Source: an uncultured Collinsella sp. (GTDB lineage Bacteria > Actinomycetota > Coriobacteriia > Coriobacteriales > Coriobacteriaceae). Taken from it: a stretch of DNA of 27,957 nucleotides. The notes beneath the pieces are model-generated. The model did not search any database and was not told the DNA's origin. It saw only the letters and a program-made list of their open reading frames with translations. Below, piece after piece: positions 1 to 7,208 of this stretch (position 1 is the first letter of the stretch; each line of letters begins with the position of its first letter). A program made the position numbers and the translations under genes. The DNA lies in assembly GCA_900548495.1 (NCBI GenBank), contig URKT01000019.1:1-27957 (forward strand), read 5' to 3'.

Positions 1-9
1 CTCTCTCCG

Positions 10-42
10 TCGTCGGCAGCGTCAGATGTGTATAAGAGACAG
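10..42 (+). other. Illumina Nextera read-1 adapter (artefact)
   Basis: Bases 10-42 match the complete 33-nt Nextera/Tn5 read-1 adapter, ending in the 19-nt mosaic end AGATGTGTATAAGAGACAG at 24-42. The last six bases (AGACAG) are repeated at 43-48. This is library-construction sequence left at a contig end, not genome. The nine bases before it are probably also non-genomic. Confidence 0.96.
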
Positions 43-77
43 AGACAGGCACCTTTGTGGTGGTTTGGGGCGATGCG

Positions 78-722
78 CTAGTCCACGGTGATGTCGAGAT
101 TTTTGCCGATGAGGCCAACGTAGCCGCCCTCGGCTGCCTTGGGACTGTCGGCGTGGCAGAGGACCCACTTGTCGGCCTTCCAGTAGCAGTAGCTGTCACC
201 GGCTGCGGGCATGTCGGATGCAGCCTCGGGACGCGGGCCGTTGGTGCCCGCCGGCAGCGCCACCATCACCTGGAAGCCGCCTCCGTCGACCATGCAGGGC
301 GTGTAGTGGAGCGTGGTGTTGAAGACTTCGACGACCGTACCCGCCGGTACGCGGAACGCCTTGACGCACGCGGTATCGAGCTTGCCGTCCTCGATCTCCC
401 AGCGATGCGCCACGAGCAGAATAAAGTCGCGTGCACCCAGGTTGAACTCGCTCGCGCGGTGGTACTCCAGGCAGTTGAGTCGTGTATTGTGGCCATTGCA
501 CCAACCGAGCTGGAAGGGACGGCCGCCGTACATGAGAAAGCCAAGCTTGTCGGCATCCTTGACGTCCTCGAGCTCCGGCGCGCTTGCTACGTACTTGCTG
601 CCCTCGGGAATGGGCGTGGCAGAGAGCGCCTCGAGCACGGGCGACGTGAGCTCGGACGAAACGTTATCCCAAACGTTGCCATAGGACTTGAACTCGGGAT
701 CGTTGACAGAGTAGATATGCAT
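78..722 (-). CDS. DUF4867 family protein (cupin-like)
   Basis: A 214-residue protein of the DUF4867 family, recognised by its opening (HIYSVNDPEFKSYG), the VYGG/MYGG-type turn followed by a CNGHNTRLNCLEYH segment, and the VPAGTVVEVFNTTLHYTPC segment typical of a beta-barrel cupin or ureidoglycolate-lyase-like fold. No enzymatic reaction is established for the family as far as I know; homologues often lie in carbohydrate or purine utilisation loci, and a nucleoside-degradation operon lies about 1.7 kb away. Start choice: an upstream in-frame GTG at 728 overlaps the Shine-Dalgarno, whereas AGGAG lies 5 nt before the ATG at 722, so I place the start there. It is the last gene before the contig edge; its stop is intact. 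Confidence 0.82.
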   Translation of the reverse strand: MHIYSVNDPEFKSYGNVWDNVSSELTSPVLEALSATPIPEGSKYVASAPELEDVKDADKLGFLMYGGRPFQLGWCNGHNTRLNCLEYHRASEFNLGARDFILLVAHRWEIEDGKLDTACVKAFRVPAGTVVEVFNTTLHYTPCMVDGGGFQVMVALPAGTNGPRPEAASDMPAAGDSYCYWKADKWVLCHADSPKAAEGGYVGLIGKNLDITVD

Positions 723-805
723 GTTCACTCCTGTTCGTAAATGTGACTATACGAACATTCTAGAACAAACATGAGCGATTTTGAACGCTCACCCGACCAA
801 TCAAC

Positions 806-836
806 AAAAAGGCGCCCCCGCATAAGCGAAGGCGCC
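806..836 (-). terminator. Rho-independent terminator of luxS
   Basis: A GGCGCC/GGCGCC stem (811-816 with 831-836) with an inner CGC/GCG pair is followed on the minus strand by five T residues (806-810). It lies 30 bases beyond the luxS stop codon. Confidence 0.85.
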
Positions 837-865
837 CAATGCGCGCGTTTTGGACGACAAAGCCC

Positions 866-1354
866 TTACGCCTGCTGATAGTGCAGATGCTTCTCATCGA
901 TATCGGCCAGGTCGCGGTCGAGGCAGCGGCGCGCAAGCCAGTTGGCCATGGGGAGGTTCTGGTCCAGGTAGTTACCGCATTCCTCGGGAGCGGCACCGGG
1001 GACATCGCCCTCGAAGCCGGCGACAAACTCAAACAGCTCGCGGACGAGCGGCAAGACCTTCTCGCTCGTCAGCTCGCCAAAGACAACCAGGTAAAAGCCC
1101 GTGCGGCAGCCCATGGGGCCAAAGTAGACAATGCGGCTCGACCACTCGGCATGATTGCGAAGGAACGTCGCGCCCAGGTGCTCGATGGTGTGGCACTCGG
1201 CCGTGTTCATGACCGGCTCCTTGTTGGGCGTAGTCAGGCGCAGGTCAAACGTGGTGACGGCGGCACCGGTCGCCGGATCGCGGTCAATGCGGCTCACATA
1301 CACGCCGGGCTCAAGCAGCAGATGATCAACGGAAAAGCTGGCGATGCGCTCCAT
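866..1354 (-). CDS. luxS: S-ribosylhomocysteine lyase LuxS
   Basis: A 162-residue LuxS, close to the usual 150-170. It cleaves S-ribosylhomocysteine to homocysteine and 4,5-dihydroxy-2,3-pentanedione, the precursor of autoinducer-2, in the activated methyl cycle in the cytoplasm. All key residues are visible: the HxxEH metal motif as HTIEH (H55, E58, H59), the third metal ligand Cys126 in ECGNY, and the catalytic Cys83 in MGCRTGFY. The ATG at 1354 is preceded by AGAGGA. The gene appears monocistronic, with a terminator just downstream and an unusual long inverted repeat just upstream. No pfs/mtnN gene is seen in the window, so the preceding step of the cycle is encoded elsewhere. Confidence 0.98.
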   Translation of the reverse strand: MERIASFSVDHLLLEPGVYVSRIDRDPATGAAVTTFDLRLTTPNKEPVMNTAECHTIEHLGATFLRNHAEWSSRIVYFGPMGCRTGFYLVVFGELTSEKVLPLVRELFEFVAGFEGDVPGAAPEECGNYLDQNLPMANWLARRCLDRDLADIDEKHLHYQQA

Positions 1355-1379
1355 GGCAGATCCTCTCGATAGTCAAATT

Positions 1380-1446
1380 GGGACGGGGCTCTTTTAGCTG
1401 GTTCGAATGGTCGCACCAATCATACCAGTCAAAAAAGCCCCGTCCC
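1380..1446 (-). repeat. 67-nt long imperfect hairpin between nucleoside hydrolase and luxS
   Basis: GGGACGGGGCT at 1380-1390 is exactly complementary to AGCCCCGTCCC at 1436-1446. Allowing one G-U wobble on the minus-strand RNA, the pairing extends to 16 bp. CTGGT/ACCAG (1398-1402 with 1424-1428) and a short TGGT/ACCA stem close the centre. A T-run follows the first arm inside the loop, so this is not a standard terminator. An extended -10 like TGGTATGAT lies in the loop on the minus strand (1419-1427) and could serve luxS. The structure could instead act on read-through RNA from the upstream operon or be a miniature inverted-repeat element. Confidence 0.7.
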
Positions 1447-1457
1447 AAAAAGACAAC

Positions 1458-2432
1458 TTAGCCAAGGACACGGGCCATACGTGTCTTGAACTCGGACAGG
1501 AAGCGCGGAGCATCCACGGTCAGTGCCACAAGCGCGCTCTTGTCCGGATCGGACAGGCGGCGCTCATCGCAGATGGTGCGACCGCGGTACTCGCCCAGCA
1601 GATCAACACGCAGGTTGCAGCCGAGCGCACCTACGAGCGTGGGGTCGATCGCCACGGCAACCGCCAGCGGATCGTGCAGCGCGCAGCCGCCCAGGTAGGG
1701 CGCGTTCATTTCGTACGAACCAATGTAGTGCTCGACCATGCTCGCAAATGCGCAGCCCGCCATGGTGCCCGAGCCCGTCCAGCCGGCAATGTCGCGGCGT
1801 GTGAGCACTACGCGATGCGTCACGTCCAGACCCACCATGGTGAGCTTACGGCCCGAGCGCAGCACCGCGTCGGCTGCCTCGGGGTCGCTCGCCATGTTGG
1901 CCTCGGCGCCCGCGCTCACGTTGCCGGGCACGGTAAGGGCGCCGCCCATCACGACCACGCGGCCGATGGACATCATCGCCGCCGCATCGCGCTCCAGGGC
2001 GAGCGCCAGGTTGGAGAGCGGGCCAGTCGCTACGTAGACCAGATCGGGACCATAGGTGCGCGCGGCATCGATCAGATAATCGACCGCAGCGTTGCCGTCG
2101 GCCGAGGTCGCCCCCACCGGCTCGTAGGGCGACGCGGGCACGCTCACGCCGCCGATGCCGTTCTTGCCGTGAATGAGCGCAGTGGACGCCGGCGGCGTAT
2201 AGGGCTCAGTCGCCTGCAGAGGACGGTCGGCACCCAGGTACACCGGAACCTCGGGGCGACCCAGCAGATCGAGCACCGCCAGGCAGTTGTGCGCCGATTG
2301 CTCGACGCGCACGTTGCCAAAGCACGCGGTGATGCCCACGAGCTCCACCTCGGGGCTCGCGATGGCATAGGCCAGCGCCATCGCATCGTCCACACCCATA
2401 TCCAGATCAAGGATCAGCTTCTTGATTGCCAT
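1458..2432 (-). CDS. Nucleoside hydrolase (inosine-uridine preferring family)
   Basis: A 324-residue nucleoside N-ribohydrolase of the IUNH family. It hydrolyses the N-glycosidic bond of ribonucleosides to give free base and ribose. The N-terminal calcium-binding aspartate cluster reads DLDMGVDD (D9, D11, D15, D16); the usual form is DTDPGxDD, so Pro is replaced by Met here. The C-terminal HDPLAVA motif, which carries another metal ligand, is present. The length is usual for the family. The ATG at 2432 follows GGAG. The gene lies 30 bp downstream of a ribokinase gene and is clearly cotranscribed with it, which gives a coherent salvage pathway. Substrate preference (purine, pyrimidine or both) cannot be read from the sequence, so no rih symbol is given. 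Confidence 0.93.
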   Translation of the reverse strand: MAIKKLILDLDMGVDDAMALAYAIASPEVELVGITACFGNVRVEQSAHNCLAVLDLLGRPEVPVYLGADRPLQATEPYTPPASTALIHGKNGIGGVSVPASPYEPVGATSADGNAAVDYLIDAARTYGPDLVYVATGPLSNLALALERDAAAMMSIGRVVVMGGALTVPGNVSAGAEANMASDPEAADAVLRSGRKLTMVGLDVTHRVVLTRRDIAGWTGSGTMAGCAFASMVEHYIGSYEMNAPYLGGCALHDPLAVAVAIDPTLVGALGCNLRVDLLGEYRGRTICDERRLSDPDKSALVALTVDAPRFLSEFKTRMARVLG

Positions 2433-2462
2433 TGTTCTACTCCGCTTCTCCGTCTTTATCGT

Positions 2463-3425
2463 TTAACTAAACCAATGTTCAACTTCGGCGCGCGTGGGAA
2501 TCGATTGCTGAGCGCCCAGGCGCGACACCGTCACTGCCGAGGCGCGAGCACCCGCGGCCATGCACTCAAAGAGCGGCAAGCCCTCTAGGCGAGCCGCCGC
2601 CAACGCGCCGATAAACGTATCGCCGGCGGCCGTGGTATCGACTACCGTACTCGAAAGTGCCGGCATGCGCAGCAGCTCACCGCCATCGCCGAGCGAAACC
2701 GAGCCGGCACCGCCCAACGTGATGACCGCAGCCCCGGCACCCTTGTCGAGCAGCGCATTGAGCGCGGTGACGCAACTCGCGTCATCCGTGGGCAGAATGC
2801 CCGTCAGCACCTGGCACTCGGTCTCGTTGGGACAGACCAGGTCGACCGCAGGCCAGACCTCCGCAGGCAGCTCGCAGGCGGGCGCTGGATTAAAGACCGT
2901 ATAGAACCCCAGCTCGTGAGCGCAAACAAGCGCCTCGGCCGTCGCCGCAAGGTCGCATTCGCCCTGGGCGATAAAGACGCTTCCGGCAGCCGGGGCAATC
3001 TCGCTGGCGCCGCCGTCGAGCTCATGGGCCACCAGACGCCTCAGCGCGCAGGCAACGTCCGCGCCCGCAAGCGCATGGTTGGCGCCCGGTGACAGTATGA
3101 TGCGGTTGTCGCCCTCGCAGCGAATGATGGTCGCCGTTCCCGTCTCCACGTCATCGCGATGCACTACAAAGTCACAGTCCACGCCGGCGCCTTGGAGCCC
3201 CGCCACGAGCGACGCGCCGAACGCATCGCGACCGACCGCGCCGATCATGTGCGTGCACGCGCCCATACGCGCGGCAGCTACGGCCTGATTGGCGCCCTTG
3301 CCGCCGGCGTTGGTGATAAACCCGCTGCCGCCGACGGTCTCGCCCGCACGCGGTATGCGCTCGCACGCCACCGAAAGGTCCATGTTCATGCTGCCGAACA
3401 CCGCAACGATGCCGCGATCTGCCAT
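2463..3425 (-). CDS. rbsK: Ribokinase (PfkB family)
   Basis: A 320-residue carbohydrate kinase with both PfkB signatures: GGKGANQA near residues 41-48 and DTTAAGDTF near 263-271, with the catalytic Asp at about 269. An N-terminal GSMNMDLSV segment is typical of ribokinase. It phosphorylates D-ribose to ribose-5-phosphate with ATP. A longer reading frame starts at 3458, but AGGAGG sits 5 nt before the ATG at 3425, which decides the start. As first gene of the operon, it would use the ribose released by the nucleoside hydrolase encoded next. Other PfkB sugars cannot be excluded from sequence alone, but the operon partner favours ribose. Confidence 0.9.
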   Translation of the reverse strand: MADRGIVAVFGSMNMDLSVACERIPRAGETVGGSGFITNAGGKGANQAVAAARMGACTHMIGAVGRDAFGASLVAGLQGAGVDCDFVVHRDDVETGTATIIRCEGDNRIILSPGANHALAGADVACALRRLVAHELDGGASEIAPAAGSVFIAQGECDLAATAEALVCAHELGFYTVFNPAPACELPAEVWPAVDLVCPNETECQVLTGILPTDDASCVTALNALLDKGAGAAVITLGGAGSVSLGDGGELLRMPALSSTVVDTTAAGDTFIGALAAARLEGLPLFECMAAGARASAVTVSRLGAQQSIPTRAEVEHWFS

Positions 3426-3488
3426 GGAAACCTCCTCATCTGCGGGCTTTGCACCCACCGTCGACCGTCGATTGCGCGCCTTCGCACC

Positions 3489-3518
3489 TCTATAACTTTA
3501 GTTCACTTTGATGTGAAC
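3489..3518 (-). promoter_or_regulatory. Promoter with palindromic operator for the rbsK operon
   Basis: On the minus strand TTCACA (3512-3517) and TATAGA (3489-3494) are separated by 17 bp and resemble -35 and -10 boxes. A perfect palindrome GTTCAC-N6-GTGAAC (3501-3518) covers the -35 and part of the spacer, the position expected for repression. No regulator gene lies nearby, so the factor is unknown. Confidence 0.6.
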
Positions 3519-3566
3519 GCACCCTTGAGGTTGCGCCAGCAGCAAGCATTCACAGGAGCAGGCAGC

Positions 3567-3572
3567 TACAAT
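3567..3572 (+). promoter_or_regulatory. Possible -10 box for oatA
   Basis: TACAAT lies 39 bases upstream of the oatA start, giving a leader of about 33 nt. No convincing -35 box is seen at the right distance, so this is a weak call. Confidence 0.3.
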
Positions 3573-3611
3573 GAATACGTGCTGATTATTCTCGTCATTG
3601 GATGATGTTTT

Positions 3612-5828
3612 ATGGAACAATTCTCGCAATCGGGCTCGCGCGGTCGACGCCGCACGGGCAACGAGCCGGCGCCGCACGAACGCGTGAAGAGCGAACGCCG
3701 TGCCAACGAGCCGCGACGCACCACGAGCCCCCATCGCGCTTCTGCCAACAACGCGGGCCGCGCCAACACTCCCGCCGCGGAGCAGACGCCTGCTCGCCCC
3801 AAGTCCCGCTACATCCCTGCCCTTGACGGCCTGCGCACGCTTGCCGTCGTCGCGGTGGTGCTCTATCACCTCAACCTCACGTGGGCGCAGGGCGGTCTGC
3901 TCGGCGTCACGATCTTCTTTGTGCTTTCGGGCTATCTGATCACACGCCTGCTACTCAACGAAGTCGCTAAGACCGGCCGCATCGACCTCAAGAGCTTCTG
4001 GATCCGCCGCATCCGTCGCCTGGTCCCCGCCGTGGTAACCGTCGTGGTGGTGACCTGTGCGCTGTGCACCGTCTTCAACCACGTGATGCTCACCAAGATG
4101 CGCCCCGACATTCTGCCGTCACTGCTGTTCTTTAACAACTGGTGGCAGATTGCCCAAAACGTCTCGTACTTCAATGCTCTGGGCGACCCCTCGCCGCTCA
4201 CGCACTTTTGGTCGCTTGCCATCGAGGAACAGTTCTACCTGATTTGGCCGCCGCTGCTGTTTGCCATGATATCCATGCATGTGAGCAAACCCAACACGCG
4301 CCGCGTGGTTCTAGGCCTTGCCGCGGTATCTGCCCTTGCCATGATGGTGCTTTACAACCCTGCCGCCGACCCCAGCCGCGTGTACTACGGCACCGACACC
4401 CGCGTGTTCTCGCTGCTGCTGGGTGCCTGGATGGCCTTTATCCCCGATCGCGACCTGGCGCCGGTGCGTCTCGCTCGTCGTTTGGGGCTCAATCGCCTGG
4501 CCGGCGCCGCCAAGCACGGCAAGAACGCCGAGGGCAAGCCTGGCGAGAAAGCCGACGAATCAGCCGAGACCGGCCCGGCACAGCCGAGCGCCCTCGTGCG
4601 CTTTTGGTCCTCGCCCGCATCCATCGATGTGTTGGGCCTCGTGGGTCTGGTTGGCCTTGCCGCCATGGTCGCGCTCACCAACGGCTACACCGCGTTCCAG
4701 TATCGCGGAGGCACGCTGCTGTGCTCGATCCTCACGCTCATGGTCATCGCGGCCTGCGTGCAGCCCCAGGGAATGGTTGCCCGCGCGCTGTCCGCCGAGC
4801 CGCTCGTGTGGATTGGCAAGCGCTCGTACAGCATCTACCTGTGGCACTATCCGCTGCTGTTGCTCATGAACCCGGTCGCCAACATCAACGATACACCGTG
4901 GTGGCAGTACATTTTGCAGGTGTTGTTGGTGGTCGCCGTGGCCGAATGCTCATATCGCTTTATCGAGACGCCGTTTAGGAAGGGCGCCTTCGGCCGCACC
5001 GTATCCGAGTTCCGCGATGGCACCACCACGCCCGCCAACTGGCTGCGCACGCACGTCCCTGCCTGCGCAGCCTGCGCTGTCGTGTTGGTCGTTGCACTGG
5101 GCGGCCTGATCTTTGTGCCCGAGACGTCTGCGCTGAGCGGCGAGGGCGCCGAAGTTCTGAACAAGGAAGCCAAGAACACCGCGCCCACCGACCAGCAGGC
5201 GGCCGACGACACCGACAAGGACAACGACGGCTTCCCCGATGGCTCCTACGATCTGCTTATGATCGGCGACTCCGTGTCGCTGCGTGCCGTAGACACCTTT
5301 GACGGCGTGTTCCCGCACAGCCATATCGATGCCGAAAAGGGCCGCCAGTTTGATGCGGGGCGCGCGACATTTGAGGGCTATATCCAGCAGAACCTTGCCG
5401 GCAAGATCGTGGTCTTTGCCCTGGGCACCAACGGCTTGGTAACCGACGACCAGATCGACGCCATCATGGCCGATGCGGGAGATAAGCGTATGGTGGTGTT
5501 TGTGAACACGCGCAGCCCGCAGCCGTGGGTTGGCTCTACCAACCAGGCCATCGCCAACGCCGCTACGCGCTACAAGAACGTGCGCGTTATCGACTGGTAC
5601 GGATACAGTGCCAACCGCAACGACCTGTTCGATGGCGATGGCACGCATCTATCGACCACTGGCGTGACTGAGTACCTCAACTTGATCCACGATGCCGTCA
5701 AGAAGGACCTGCCCGTGCATCCCGAGGATCACGTCAACGATCCGCAGCCGGCAGCCGTCAAGTCTGCCACCGACGCACTCGTCAATGCGCTCGCTCTCAA
5801 GCCGCACAAGCTGGGCACCGACAAGTAA
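3612..5828 (+). CDS. oatA: Acyltransferase-3/SGNH membrane O-acetyltransferase (OatA-like)
   Basis: A 738-residue protein combining an acyltransferase-3 membrane domain with an extracytoplasmic SGNH domain, the layout of peptidoglycan O-acetyltransferase OatA. Residues 1-66 are an Arg/Pro-rich, probably disordered cytoplasmic tail. The membrane domain starts at ALDGLRTLAVVAVVLYHL (active-site His about 86) and includes AIEEQFYLIWP; about ten helices run to roughly residue 515. The C-terminal domain has block I GDSVS (Asp553, Ser554), block III GTN (605-607) and block V DGTH (Asp676, His679), so the catalytic triad is complete. By family it passes acetyl groups across the membrane to MurNAc and gives lysozyme resistance; other surface polysaccharides are possible acceptors. 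The ATG has only a weak GGATGA Shine-Dalgarno. The Arg-rich tail is longer than I expect for the family. Confidence 0.88.
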   Translation: MEQFSQSGSRGRRRTGNEPAPHERVKSERRANEPRRTTSPHRASANNAGRANTPAAEQTPARPKSRYIPALDGLRTLAVVAVVLYHLNLTWAQGGLLGVTIFFVLSGYLITRLLLNEVAKTGRIDLKSFWIRRIRRLVPAVVTVVVVTCALCTVFNHVMLTKMRPDILPSLLFFNNWWQIAQNVSYFNALGDPSPLTHFWSLAIEEQFYLIWPPLLFAMISMHVSKPNTRRVVLGLAAVSALAMMVLYNPAADPSRVYYGTDTRVFSLLLGAWMAFIPDRDLAPVRLARRLGLNRLAGAAKHGKNAEGKPGEKADESAETGPAQPSALVRFWSSPASIDVLGLVGLVGLAAMVALTNGYTAFQYRGGTLLCSILTLMVIAACVQPQGMVARALSAEPLVWIGKRSYSIYLWHYPLLLLMNPVANINDTPWWQYILQVLLVVAVAECSYRFIETPFRKGAFGRTVSEFRDGTTTPANWLRTHVPACAACAVVLVVALGGLIFVPETSALSGEGAEVLNKEAKNTAPTDQQAADDTDKDNDGFPDGSYDLLMIGDSVSLRAVDTFDGVFPHSHIDAEKGRQFDAGRATFEGYIQQNLAGKIVVFALGTNGLVTDDQIDAIMADAGDKRMVVFVNTRSPQPWVGSTNQAIANAATRYKNVRVIDWYGYSANRNDLFDGDGTHLSTTGVTEYLNLIHDAVKKDLPVHPEDHVNDPQPAAVKSATDALVNALALKPHKLGTDK

Positions 5829-5885
5829 CCTGCAGCGAACAACCCAAAATCACTCTTTTCGAGCCGGCCCCAAGAGGTCGTGGGC

Positions 5886-5919
5886 AAAAACAGGCCGCAG
5901 CCCATCGCTGCGGCCTGTT
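5886..5919 (-). terminator. Terminator of the NRAMP-like gene
   Basis: A perfect 12-bp stem (5889-5900 with 5908-5919, core CAGGCCGCAG/CTGCGGCCTG) with a 7-nt loop is followed by TTTTT on the minus strand (5886-5890). It lies 18 bases beyond the NRAMP-like stop. Only the minus direction has a U-tract, though the hairpin could also protect the 3' end of oatA RNA. Confidence 0.85.
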
Positions 5920-5937
5920 CGGAAGCAAAAGTGGGCG

Positions 5938-7200
5938 TTAAGCGCTGTAGCCCATCGCTTGCAGCACAAACATGACGACTGTCAGCACCGTAATCACGGC
6001 GATAGTCGCCCAAGTGAGCACGTTCCACACGCGGCCATTGCGGTTGGCACCCATGATGTGACGGTCGGCGGCGATAACCACCTGGAACACCAGAACCACG
6101 GGCAACAGCACACCATTGATGACCTGTGAGGTCATCATAATCTGGAACAGATCGACGCCGGGCATAAGCACCAGCACGGCAGAGATACCGATGATGGCCG
6201 TAATGATGCCGCGATAGACCGGGGCCTCGTCCCAGCTGCGGTCGGCACCGCGCTCCCAGCCAAATGCCTCGCAGATAGCGCTCGACGTAACGCCCGGCAG
6301 CACGCAGGCAGCCAAGAAGCTCGCCGCGACCAGGCCCGAGGCAAACAGTACCGTGGACCACTGACCCGCAATAGGCTCCAGCGCACGGGCAGCATCGGCA
6401 GCATCGCTAATCTGAATACCCGCCGGGAACAACACCGTACCGGTCGTGATGATAATAAAGCCGGCAATGACATCGGCGGCAAGCGAGCCGCTCACGGTAT
6501 CGATGCGCTGCAGCACGATATCGTCCTCGCCCGCGTTCTTGTCGACCACGTTGTTCTGCGCCAAGAAAATCATCCACGGCGCGATGGTGGTACCGATCGT
6601 TGCGACCACGAGCGACACGTAGCTGGGGTCATTTTGAATGTTAGGCACGACCAGGTCGACCGCGACCTCACCCCAGTTGGGGCCAGCCATGAACGCAGCG
6701 ACAATATAGGTCACGAACACGCAGCTCACCAGCAGCAGAATCTTCTCGATGCGCTGGAAACTACCCGACATGGTAAGCATCCACACCAGCAGCGCCACCA
6801 ACGGCACCGAGATGCTCGCCGGCACGCCAAAGAGAGCAAGGCCGCTGGCGATACCCGCAAACTCCGAAATGGTCACAGCCGTGTTGGCGATCAACAGCGC
6901 CGCCATAGCAAGTACACTCTTGCGCACGCCAAAGCGCTCGCGAATGAGCGATGCCAAGCCCTTGCCCGTGACGCAGCCGCAGCGCGCCGCGGTCTCCTGC
7001 GTCACGATGAGCAGCACAGTCATGACGGGAAGCATCCAGAGCATCTTGTAGCCATAGCTGGCGCCCGCGCTGGAATACGTTGCAATGCCGCCGGCGTCAT
7101 TGCCCGAAAGCGCCGCCAGCAGACCGGGACCCATAGCGCCAAAGATGGCCGCGATGGTCAACTTTTGCTTGGTGCCCGACTTTTGCTTGGTATTTTGCAC
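5938..7200 (-). CDS. NRAMP-related transporter, probable Mg2+ type (NRMT)
   Basis: A 420-residue polytopic protein of the SLC11/NRAMP fold, about 11 helices. The first helix contains GNDAGG where classical NRAMP proteins have DPGN: the metal-binding Asp (D35) is kept but the Asn is Gly38. In helix 6 the classical IMPHN is replaced by IAPWM (206-210), so the methionine that ligands transition metals is Ala207 and the His is Trp209. From memory, this pattern marks the NRMT branch that carries Mg2+, studied in the coriobacterium Eggerthella lenta. A longer frame reaches 7263 but would overlap the upstream gene; I place a GTG start at 7200, preceded by AGGTGG and 8 bp after the MgtE-like stop. 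The tight pairing supports Mg2+ rather than Mn2+ as substrate. Confidence 0.85.
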   Translation of the reverse strand: MQNTKQKSGTKQKLTIAAIFGAMGPGLLAALSGNDAGGIATYSSAGASYGYKMLWMLPVMTVLLIVTQETAARCGCVTGKGLASLIRERFGVRKSVLAMAALLIANTAVTISEFAGIASGLALFGVPASISVPLVALLVWMLTMSGSFQRIEKILLLVSCVFVTYIVAAFMAGPNWGEVAVDLVVPNIQNDPSYVSLVVATIGTTIAPWMIFLAQNNVVDKNAGEDDIVLQRIDTVSGSLAADVIAGFIIITTGTVLFPAGIQISDAADAARALEPIAGQWSTVLFASGLVAASFLAACVLPGVTSSAICEAFGWERGADRSWDEAPVYRGIITAIIGISAVLVLMPGVDLFQIMMTSQVINGVLLPVVLVFQVVIAADRHIMGANRNGRVWNVLTWATIAVITVLTVVMFVLQAMGYSA

Positions 7201-7208
7201 GCGACCAC

